Shown here one piece after another: positions 20,357 through 28,209 of a DNA stretch of 36,867 nt (positions are counted from its first letter, which is position 1; each line of letters begins with the position of its first letter). Made by a program: the position numbers and the translations under genes. This DNA comes from Diphasiastrum complanatum. Its lineage: Eukaryota; Streptophyta; Lycopodiopsida; Lycopodiales; Lycopodiaceae. The DNA lies in assembly GCA_029204225.1 (NCBI GenBank), contig MU835723.1:1-36867 (forward strand), read 5' to 3'. The notes under the pieces are model-generated. The model saw nothing but the letters and a program-made list of their open reading frames with translations. It did not search any database and was not told the origin of the DNA.

Positions 20357-21372
20357 ATTGCGGAGGTAAAGTTATATTTGTTATTAAGTTGGACGAAGTA
20401 GAAATCGTAAAAGGGCATAAACTTGAACGTGTCACAATCACCTTGATGAATCGTGAATTGCAACAGTTTGGCAGAAGTTATTGTAAAGAATTTAGCGTGC
20501 AATCCAAAAATCACATATGGTGGATAGCTGCATTTGAAGTTCCTAAGGAGTCTCACGACGTACTGGAGTTGCTATTTGAAAAATGTAGTATATCTAAGAT
20601 AATTCATGCACAAAATGAAGGCAAATTGCTCAATGTTGAAGGAGAAAGCTGTGCTGTAGAATGACACCTAGCTGCTGATTTGAAGACTTTGAAATGCATG
20701 TACGGTTGTGGTCTCGGTGCAAATGCAAATAATTTTTGTATATATTGTATGTTTGAATCTGGGCGGAACAAAAGTATTTTGAATTGCAACCAACGTCTTG
20801 CACCAAATAGGCACAATCTAGACAAAGCTTGGAGTCCTGTGTTGAACATTCCTCTCGAAAGAGTCCATTTTTGCACAACGCATGGTGAATTACGAATACT
20901 GGACAAATTATTATTTTTGCATTGTTGTTACGCATGGAACATGCAGCCCAAATCAAGAGCAGATGTTAGCATTAGAAATCTAGAGATAATTTTATCCGAT
21001 ATGGAATTGCACGGGGGCCATCTGAGTCTTACCAAAGACGTTGAGATGAGTGGAAAAACGCAAGATGTTCCAGCAAAAGTTTCAATGGGTGGTGCGAAAG
21101 CGAGACACCTATTGTCAAATCATACTGCACGTGAAAGCAGTGTTGAATGGGAGTACTGGAGGAAAATATGTCAATGCACAACAAATATTTGCTCAGATCC
21201 TCGCATGGCAAGTACACGTGCTAAGGTTTGGCAAGCATTTGATGCCTTGTGACAAACTATCAACAAAAAGATTGTGAGAGATGAAGGTTTGGATAGATAT
21301 GCAAGAGAAGTCAAAACATTTACTGAATTGATGATCGATGCATGGGGAGAAACACACATAACTCACTATATG

Positions 21373-21451
21373 GTATGTGTGTCTCATATTTTTTACTTTC
21401 GTATTTATGTATTTGTAAAGATTTAAACTAATACAAATTTTCTATGAACAA
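21373..21451 (+). other. Intron 2 of the transposase-like gene, acceptor reads AA
   Basis: 79 bp with a GTATGT donor in phase 0. The coding frame resumes exactly at CAC ATC TTC (21452), but the two bases before it are AA (GAACAA), not AG. No other AG gives an open frame. It looks like a CAG to CAA change at the acceptor. Confidence 0.65.
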
Positions 21452-21946
21452 CACATCTTCTATGCTCATGGACCTTGGTTTATGAAAACCTATGGATCAT
21501 TAGCTATTTGGAATACGCAAGGCATGGAAAAGAGTCATTACAGGGCAAAGGCTGCGTATTTCAAAATTTCACGACATGGCGGAGGAAAGGGTCTTAGCAA
21601 TGCATTGGTTGAGATATTCCAATGGTTTTACAGAGGAGTTTTGGGCCGAGGACACTTTCAAAACACAAGAACTGAAGAGTTGTGTTCAATGATGTCCAAT
21701 TCAAATTCAGTCAGAAAGACAACATGGCAATCCTCTAATGCTAGAACAAGGCATCAAGAATGGAGGATGTCTAGAGTCCGAGTTGGAAAGAGATGGATGC
21801 CAAGGACACCAACATCCAATGTTTTGGAAAACAGCGCTAGAGAAACTACGGAAACTGATGAGATGGAATAGAAACAATTTATGTTGAATTGTAATTCGAA
21901 TATTCCTTTGTGATTAATATTACTGCCGAATTGGATTGTTGTTATA

Positions 21947-21952
21947 AATAAA
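21947..21952 (+). terminator. Poly(A) signal of the transposase-like gene
   Basis: AATAAA 76 bp after the stop codon, in AT-rich context. Confidence 0.55.
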
Positions 21953-22004
21953 AATTGTTTTATTTGGTTTTATAATAATATCTATTTTTGGATACATGTC
22001 CCTC

Positions 22005-22012
22005 TATATAAG
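22005..22012 (+). promoter_or_regulatory. TATA box of the acidic-protein gene
   Basis: CCTCTATATAAGAGTGGG; TATATAAG at 22005-22012. The 112 bp to the first ATG (22124) contain no ATG, as expected of a leader. The same CTATATAAGxGTG word drives the facing gene at 23393. Confidence 0.65.
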
Positions 22013-22123
22013 AGTGGGGGTTTTCATTTTGTTGTCACTTCTTGCTTTGTTGAAAAATTTAGCTTGTCTTGTTCAATTGGACTACTAGTTTGCTGGTCAA
22101 TTAGTGTTCTTAGTTGGCTAACA

Positions 22124-22999
22124 ATGTCGTCCCCTAAAATAGAGTTGGCCAATCTGCCTGCCCCCACAGAGTTTTTAGATCAGTTAGATCGTATTTATTG
22201 TATGTTTACCGGTAGAATAGACACGCTTGCCACTCTACGGGATAATACGGATGCATTCACATACGTGAGTGAGTATAAAGATGAAACTTTGAAGCCTTAT
22301 GCCATACGAATTTCTGGCTCAACTATCATGTGGATTCCATATAACTTGCTTAGTTATATATGGAAAGGAGATAGACCCTTTATCGCTCGTCTCAACAGAT
22401 TTATTAGTCACTTGGGTAACGATCATTACTAGGAGCTGACCAAGGATTAGCTGAAAACTTTTGATCTTGAAAGTGTAGGAAAGAAGTTTCTATCCGGTAA
22501 GATTACTGTTGTTTTTTTGCTTAATGAGTTTCCAGCGACTGTGGCCAGCAACAAACACAATCCTAGTGAGCAGGTGAACGAGATGAACGACCCAGGTGAA
22601 GAGGAAGATTTATCTGCGGAGCACGAAGCAGTCTTGGCTGCGCAAGAGGCAACAAGTGCATCCACATCAGCGGAGCCAGAAGATATAGATGAGTCCGATG
22701 ATGTCATGCTTCGAATCCATGGCCTTGCTCCAATCATCATTGATGGGCAGGAGTATGTGTTCATGCATGACTTGCAACATATTTTCGGCTTGCAAGAAGA
22801 TGAGATGCTGGCAGCATTGGTAAATTTGCAGAATGGTAGTTCCACTTTCGACCACACCCAGCCCGACGACACGTATGAGAAGCTGATCGAGCATGACACG
22901 GACACCACCGAGCAAGCACTGGCAAGGGTAAACTGCGGCAGAACTTGGAGGCGGTGGAGGTGGTGGAGGTGGTGGTGGTGGAGGTGGTGGTGGAGGTAG
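22124..22999 (+). pseudogene. Acidic protein of unknown family, two TAG stops
   Basis: The start is the first ATG after the TATA box. One frame runs to 22999 with TAG at 22430 and 22448 and no frameshift. Residues 1-130 look globular (IELANLPAPTEFLDQLDRI, YAIRISGSTIMWIPYNLLSY). Then comes an acidic, Ala/Ser/Glu-rich linker, then a second globular part with HGLAPIIIDGQEYVFMHDLQ and IFGLQEDEMLAALVNLQ. From about 22930 the frame enters the GGT repeat and reads Trp/Arg, which is unlikely to be real; a splice donor-like AGG/GTAAAC at 22928 may end the exon in phase. Not recognised. It faces the minus-strand basic gene. Confidence 0.5.
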
Positions 23000-23248
23000 T
23001 GGGGGTGGAGGCGGTGAAGGTGGAGGTGGTGGAGGCGATATTGGTGGTGTGGGCAGTGGTGATGGCTGCTGAGCTGCAGGGCTCCGTCGCTTTGTTGTAG
23101 AGCCTGCCTTGCGAGGATTCTTTTTTTTTTGCTCGTGTGCTCCTCTCTCTGACCATCTATGGGTCGCCTTCTGCTTCATCCTTGTTGTGTGCGACATCGG
23201 GGTGCCCTCATCAGAACCACCCACCAGCAACGACATCATCGGACCCAT
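22667..23248 (-). CDS. Basic, proline-rich protein (3' end uncertain)
   Basis: First ATG after a TATA box at 23393-23386, with an ATG-free leader of about 138 bp. The N-terminal 60 residues are basic (THRWSERGAHEQKKKNPRKA, then TTKRRSP), followed by about 45 residues dominated by Pro. After that the frame stays open to a TGA at 22667, but this last 90-residue part lies opposite the better-looking acidic coding frame and is probably not translated. No stop or frameshift is present in the basic and Pro-rich part. A nucleic-acid-binding or packaging role would fit the composition; that is inference. Confidence 0.4.
   Translation of the reverse strand: MGPMMSLLVGGSDEGTPMSHTTRMKQKATHRWSERGAHEQKKKNPRKAGSTTKRRSPAAQQPSPLPTPPISPPPPPPSPPPPPLPPPPPPPPPPPPPPPPPSSAAVYPCQCLLGGVRVMLDQLLIRVVGLGVVESGTTILQIYQCCQHLIFLQAENMLQVMHEHILLPINDDWSKAMDSKHDIIGLIYIFWLR
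22947..23065. repeat. GGT/GGA-rich low-complexity tract
   Basis: About 120 bp of GGTGGAGGT-type triplets. On the plus strand one frame reads poly-Gly; on the minus strand the frame of the basic protein reads poly-Pro. Confidence 0.9.
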
Positions 23249-23385
23249 CACCGGGCCGTGACTTGGAGGTGACACGCTGGGTGTGGTGTCCCCCAGAAAA
23301 CACGAGAGATGAAAAACAGAGAATTTAAAAAAATTGAGACTCTGACACTCAAGTGATGAAGTGGAAAAATGAGGATCCAAGCACC

Positions 23386-23393
23386 CTTATATA
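23386..23393 (-). promoter_or_regulatory. TATA box of the basic-protein gene
   Basis: Minus-strand CACTATATAAGGGTGC. It shares CTATATAAGxGTG with the TATA box at 22005. Confidence 0.6.
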
Positions 23394-23719
23394 GTGAAGG
23401 GTTCTATTTTTAGTAAATGTCCCTATAAAAGTTTTGGCCTCTTTTCCAATTATAGTATGTTCTTGTCTAGGCTCATGAGTAAAAATCCTAATTGCCAGTT
23501 AGCGGAAACCTTTGAAGAAAACCAGTAATAGTATTAAAATGCATATCACTAAACGATTTAAACCCTAACAAGTTTCAACCTTGGACATCCACAAATGTAG
23601 TAACAGACATATAAAATGTGACAACGCAAAAGTAAAGTCAAAACGTAACCAAATATATTAGAATAGAGTCAAAACACAACTAACTAATTGTGTTTTCTAT
23701 TTTCCATTAGATTAAATCT
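23394..23719. other. Non-coding stretch between the two minus-strand genes
   Basis: AT-rich, no supported coding frame. It should hold the upstream promoter region of the basic gene and the 3' end of the gene at 25080-23730. Confidence 0.5.
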
Positions 23720-23725
23720 TTTATT
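23720..23725 (-). terminator. Poly(A) signal of the three-exon minus gene
   Basis: Minus-strand AATAAA begins four bases after the proposed TAA stop at 23732-23730. Confidence 0.5.
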
Positions 23726-23798
23726 CCCATTAAACTCCTAATGTCCCTGTTTGTAAAAATGAAACACATTCATGATCTTTTTCGGCTCGTCTCCGTAT

Positions 23799-23887
23799 TT
23801 GCAAAACCAGACACAAAGTTAATAATCCTATATTTATTCAACATTACTATTTAAAATTCAGGAATCTGATGGAAATTAGGGACTCAC
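23799..23887 (-). other. Intron 2 of the three-exon minus gene, acceptor reads AA
   Basis: 89 bp; strong GTGAGT donor. The best in-phase end is the pyrimidine-rich CTGGTTTTGCAA, where CAG would be expected; the 22 codons that follow end in TAA next to AATAAA. Confidence 0.4.
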
Positions 23888-24669
23888 ATTTTGTCCATTA
23901 CGAGTGAAGACAAAATCTACTGGCACATCGACAAAAGTCAATCCAAGCATATGTCGAAGATCTTCTAGACTGCACTCCTTATTTATATGAATTTCTCGTA
24001 TTTCATCATGGGGCAAATGTATGGATATCTCCACTTCTTGCTGATTCGTCTCTACGTCCAGAGGGTCCCATCGGCCATGACCAAACTTATATCGCCTATA
24101 GATGAAACTTAAGGAGCATGTTTGACGTGAAATATGATACCTTATGGTCATTGTTTCACAAGAGAGCTTACACCTTATTAAATCTCCTTTATGCTCCATT
24201 TCCTTTGAATCTCATGCGACAAATATGTTATCCAACAGTGATGATTCTGTTGCTTTCCATGCCCACATCGTGTTTGTTTTCCTAAAGGGGACCGTCTTAA
24301 ATATGGCAACAAATACGGTGATCGGCACAGAGATGCTAGTGTAGACTCGTTTGGATCCGGATGTTGGCTTCATATTACCAGTAATCTCTTTGAGAAGTTG
24401 CCTCTTCATTAATTCAATAGTCAGTTGGTCAACATATGGCCACTCGTGAGAATTGATCACAGGCTCAGAAGTTGGTGTTAATTTGCCTTGGCCAAAGTTT
24501 TTTTTTGGAACTTCGTACATGTGATCGTAAAAGAAAATGCCCATTTTGATCAGGGCAGAGGATGCCAACCCACCGCATATTAGTTCTCCATATTTGGCGT
24601 GTATGGCGGAGAATTTTCTAGTGAAGGACTTCACGTTTTGCCAGTCAAAGCTATTTGAAGAAAAGGCAT

Positions 24670-24767
24670 CTGCACTAGGCATTAATGCAACATTATTATC
24701 CATTACAATGACATAATAATAATTCAAACATAATAGTTAACACAAGAATAAAAGAGGTGAGACCTAC
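24670..24767 (-). other. Intron 1 of the three-exon minus gene
   Basis: 98 bp; T/GTAGGT donor, TGCAG/A acceptor; joining makes a TAT codon and keeps the frame. Confidence 0.65.
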
Positions 24768-25185
24768 AATGTGACTATATGGTTCTATCAGCAACAGTCA
24801 CATCCAATAAAATATCTCGACGCATGTATACGTGTTGCACATTTGCAAGGTATTCGCCGTTTTGGTCGATCTTGAATTCGTGGATCCTTCCTTTCCAATG
24901 GTAGTCTTGGTTGTTTCACTTCCTCTTTGCAACCTTGTGAGTTCCTTTGCCCGATGGTTGCATGTAAACCTAGCCAAAAGTTGAAAATGTATGGGGCACC
25001 CAATGCTCATTGGAATCTTTGATGTGTGCAACAATGGAAGCTAGTTGATTCTTGGGCTTCCTTGATTGAGTAGAGGCCATAATGGATGATGTAATTATAA
25101 TGTAGGATATGCGAAATAGTGTGTAGATCTTCAGATAAGGTGAACCAAAATAAAAAAAATAGAATATTTGTGGAGTATACAGAAT

Positions 25186-25206
25186 GAGAGAGAGAGAGAG
25201 AGAGAG
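25186..25206. repeat. (GA)n microsatellite upstream of the minus gene
   Basis: About 21 bp of GA; on the minus strand it is a CT run about 105 bp before the ATG at 25080. Confidence 0.9.
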
Positions 25207-25599
25207 GTCGTTTAGAGAGAGACTACAAAATGAGAGAGATGAGAGATACAAGCTTGTGAACATTCAAAATTTGAAATAAGGACTAGGCTCACTTAGGATA
25301 AGGCTGCTAGTAGATAGACAGGCTAGTTGATGTTAACTTGTAGGCATAGTTATTGCTTTATCTAGGGTTAATGTAGGGTTAATGTTAGAGGTGTACTTTG
25401 TGGGCCCACACTTGATTTTATCTGCACCATTGAATTTGCCATGTCATATGGACCATTCCCTCTCAGTTTTCAATATTTTATTGGGACACGTGTTGTCATT
25501 AACACTAATTATAATTAGTGAAGTGGCCCTTTTTGAGCCCAAAAAGGGCCCTAATGGTTACCAACAAGGACCATTTTCCTCTACCTTCTATGGAAAATG
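25207..25599. other. Non-coding stretch with a palindrome and a hairpin
   Basis: No supported coding frame. It holds an 18-bp perfect palindrome and an 11-bp-stem hairpin, listed next. TAGGGTTAATG is repeated near 25365-25385. Confidence 0.5.
25503..25550. repeat. Palindrome followed by a strong hairpin
   Basis: CACTAATTATAATTAGTG (25503-25520) is a perfect palindrome. Four bases on, GGCCCTTTTTG and CAAAAAGGGCC form an 11-bp stem with loop AGCC (25525-25550), followed by CTAAT. Confidence 0.9.
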
Positions 25600-25614
25600 T
25601 GTTAGAAAGGATTG

Positions 25615-26747
25615 TCGGAGCATAAGCCTATAGCTTTTTAGATTGGTTTAGTGGCTATAATCAGGTGCAAATAGCCTCAGAAGATCAGCCCAAGACAATA
25701 TTCTCCACTGAGTGAGAAACATACACGTACAAAGTGGTGCCATTTGGATTGTGTAACACCTTCCAATGAGTGATGAGCTACGCCTTCAAGGAATTCTTAT
25801 GGAAATTCTTTGAAATATTTATGGATGACTTGTGTTTTCACTCCTCTTGAGACGAGCATTTATCTTGCTTGGAAAAAGTGTTCATTCAATATCGATTATT
25901 TGTCATATCTCTCAACCCGACCAAATGCCAATGTCTGGTCACGCATGACATAGTGCTAGGCCACATTGTTTTGAGACATGGTATCGCCACCGATGTTGAC
26001 AAAATCCTTATAATACTCAATCTGCCTCAACCCGAAAGAGTACGTGAGGTTTATATCTTTATGGAGCATTGCAATTATTATTGGAGATTTGTCTTGAACT
26101 TTGCCAAGCTGACCCGTTTGATATATTAAATGACCATCCAACTCGAATGGACAACTGAAGCCACTGAGACATTTCATAAACTCAAGAAAGCCTTCGTAAC
26201 TGCACCAATCCTATGACCCCCTATCTAGACTGTAGAATTCCATGTCCATACAGACGCTTCTAGATACACCATAGGGAGTGTTCTGACACCGTCTTGGGAG
26301 TACAAGAAGGATTACCCAATCTACTTCGCCAGTAGGCAGTTGATTCTTGCAGAGATGAACTATACGACCACCAAACAAGAAGCGCTAGCCATCATATATA
26401 GTGTGAAGAAATTCCACCATTACTTCCTAACCAATCTCTTATTTTTCTTCGTAGATCACCAAGCCCTACTATATCTGGTAAATAGACCATGCACGACTAG
26501 AAGAATCAATAGGTGGCTGCTGCTTCCCCAAGAGTTCGACTTCAAAATAGTCATCCTTAAGGATAAGCAACACTATCTAGTTGATCACCTCTCACGGATT
26601 CATAATGTTTATGAGAGTAGATGGATTGATGATGAGCTCCCTGACATCATTCTATTCTATGTCGATGTTGTCCCGGAGTGGGATGCTGACATCGTTGGGC
26701 ACCTTATGTCAGGATGTCCTCCCCTAGAGATGAACAAGATAGAATGA
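25615..26747 (+). pseudogene. Gypsy-2 reverse transcriptase and RNase H
   Basis: Starts inside RT at FSGYNQVQIASEDQPKTIFS, then VVPFGLCNT, FEIFMDDLCF (MDDL in the YVDD place), VLGHIVLRHGIATDVDK, and the RNase H part with HVHTDASRYTIGSVL, YFASRQL, NYTTTKQEALAIIYSVKKF, VDHQALLYLVN and HLSRIHN. Several stops (near 25710, 25770, 25850, 26127, 26215) and small deletions break it. The polymerase Asp pair is present. The 5' half of RT is missing. Confidence 0.85.
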
Positions 26748-27210
26748 CGCATGTTGATTATCAAATATGCCCCTTATATGTTGATAGCTAGACAACTATG
26801 TCGCATGTGCAATGATGGAATCATACACCGATGCATCCTTACACATGAAGTGTCCTAGTAGTAAGTATCACCCACGAAGAAAGAGACGGAGGGCATTTCG
26901 TTGTTGAAGCTACCAACCGAAAAGTGCTGTAACATGGGTTGTGGTGGCCGACTATCTTCAAAGATATTCATTACCAGGTCAGAAGGTGGACGTGTGCCAA
27001 CGGTTCAATCAAATCCAAAAAAATAATAGAATGTCGTTATGATCTATCTTGGTTGAGATGTCGTTTGAAAAAATGGGACATAAATTATGTCTGCCCTATT
27101 CATCCGGCCGTGTATGCCTCCCAAGCTCATTATATCATCGTAGCCACCAACTACCTGACTAAAATGGGTTGAAGCCAAAGTAGTGGCCCCTTAAACTCAA
27201 GTTTTATCTT
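26748..27210 (+). pseudogene. Gypsy-2 integrase remnant
   Basis: After a frame change: MWWPTIFKDIHYQVRRWTCA, then KKWDINYVCPIHP and HYIIVATNYLTK, equivalent to [19 protein letters not shown] and YIIVATDYLTKW in intact copies. The zinc-finger Cys pair is reduced. Coding similarity ends near 27210, before the second catalytic Asp. Confidence 0.8.
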
Positions 27211-27540
27211 AAGACTTAAAGTTAGGCATGCAAGGGTAGGTGTGGAGGAGGTGAGGAGGGGCTAGTTTGTTTCTTTTGTTGTTTGGGTAATCCCAGTTTT
27301 TAACTGTTATTCATTTTTGCAGTTATATAAAACAGCTTAAGTAGTTGTTAAGGATTTAAGTGGCATTGACGGTTAATTCCAAGTTTTATTGGGTAAACGA
27401 TCCATTTGGCGATTCATTGGTATAATGGATAAATAAAAGCATGTATGTCTGTATGGTTTTTTATAGACATTGCTTGGTTCAGTAACTATTATACCCGTAA
27501 CGAATGCATTAACTGAACGAAGTTTTTTTTGATTTTCAGT
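27211..27540 (+). other. LTR-like or promoter-like stretch before chromovirus-2
   Basis: No coding frame. A TATA box (GTTATATAAAACAG, 27323-27332) and a TTTTTTTTGATTTTCAG acceptor-like end at 27538 lie just before the Gag start at about 27550. It may be the remains of the 5' LTR and leader, but no second LTR or PBS confirms it. Confidence 0.4.
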
Positions 27541-27599
27541 TGGCAAGCAAATGGATACTGATGAAATTTTGGAGGGGGGTGCTACCGAGATTCACACGG

Positions 27600-28186
27600 C
27601 ACCACCATGAAGTGATGGGGGAAATACAACTACCAACCGGAAATATTTTTCGGCGATAAAAAGTTCAAATGTCTGGAAGTTGTTGAAGACTAAATAAACC
27701 GTTGGACAAGCTATTTTAGCTTGCACAACGTCCCAGAGGATAAATGAATATCATCGGTTCTATTGTTTCTAAAAGGTAAAGCCTCTTCATGGTGGAGGGA
27801 ACTTTCCACGAAATCGGTGACTTGGGCTAGATTCCTGACAGAATTCCAGAAAGCTTTTGTCACAATAGACGATTCCGAGCTGTATATTCAATTTATCAAC
27901 TGCAAATGGGCAGCCGAGAACTAGACGGTTATGTCCAAGAGTTCTTGGACTCTTTGGCCAAGGTGCCGCTTTTTTATTGTAAGTTAGCAAAGTGGCAATT
28001 TTTTGCCGGACTGCCAGTTGACTATCAAAATGAATGCAAACGAAATATCCTCAACTCACTAGAGGATGCTATCCGTGTGGCGAAAGCCTATGATAGTACA
28101 GTAGTTGCATCGCGGAAAAAGCGTGCATGGCCAAACGGCCCCGAAACCCAAGCAAGAAAAATCTAACAAGCGTAAGAAGCAATTTT
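27600..28186 (+). pseudogene. Chromovirus-2 Gag
   Basis: KPEIFFGDKKFKCLEVVED, then FLKGKASSWWRELSTKSVTW and FLTEFQKAFV in one frame; after a frameshift near 27905 it continues with ELDGYVQEFLDSLAKV, WQFFAGLPVDYQNECK and LEDAIRVAKAYD. This is the chromoviral Gag signature. Several stops and the frameshift disable it. Confidence 0.85.
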
Positions 28187-28209
28187 TTGACGAGCTGGAA
28201 GCATAAGCG

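Larger units (their letters stand above)
19138..21871 (+). pseudogene. Transposase-like gene, 3 exons, two TGA stops
   Basis: Exons 19138-20269, 20357-21372 and 21452-21871 join in phase to 856 codons. Residues 115-175 form a coiled coil, followed by a basic patch (KRKRR) and a basic helical region. The C-terminal half has HLAAD (481-485), LKCMYG-x10-CIYC (CxxC, 505-508), LNIPLERVHF, a His-containing THGELRILDKLL, YM/HIFYAHGPWFM across the last exon junction, and NTQGMEK (739-743). The arrangement Asp - CxxC - IPL..LH-type - QGxEK resembles transposase-like proteins repeated in many invertebrate and algal genomes; I recall the family only by pattern. TGA codons at 20662 and 21250 interrupt it. 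A candidate poly(A) signal follows. Upstream exons are possible, since the codon before the frame region is TGA. Confidence 0.6.
23730..25080 (-). pseudogene. Three-exon gene of unknown family, four in-frame stops
   Basis: Exons 25080-24768, 24669-23888 and (tentative) 23798-23730 join in phase to 388 codons. Intron 1 (24767-24670) has a GTAGGT donor and GCAG acceptor; intron 2 has a GTGAGT donor and an AA in place of the AG acceptor. Stops: TAG 24972, TGA 24918, TAG 24777, TGA 24214 (first bases on the minus strand); all could derive from CAG or CGA. Visible text: MASTQSRKPKNQLASIVAHI, then EHWVPHTFSTFG, GKGTHKVAKRK, HEFKIDQNGEYLANVQHVYM; later PYVDQLTIELMKRQLLKEIT. The C-terminal part (EISIHLPHDEIREIHINKEC, then SLEDLRHMLGL and DFVFTRNGQN) has the look of a ubiquitin-like beta-grasp fold. 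I do not recognise the family. No frameshift anywhere. Confidence 0.5.
25600..27210 (+). mobile_element. Decayed Ty3/Gypsy pol, Tat/Athila-like (Gypsy-2)
   Basis: RT, RNase H and integrase traces in order on the plus strand. RNase H and integrase resemble Gypsy-1. No gag, protease or LTR can be assigned. At both ends it changes abruptly into other sequence. Confidence 0.85.

Noticed and set aside
22667-22930. C-terminal 90 residues of the minus-strand proline-rich frame as real coding
   Set aside because: The opposite strand carries a better-looking acidic protein in an indel-free frame; the minus part reads as low-complexity Val/Leu/Gly.
22940-22999. Trp/Arg-rich tail of the acidic protein
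   Set aside because: It is only the GGT/GGA tract read in one frame; an in-phase donor-like AGG/GTAAAC lies directly before it.
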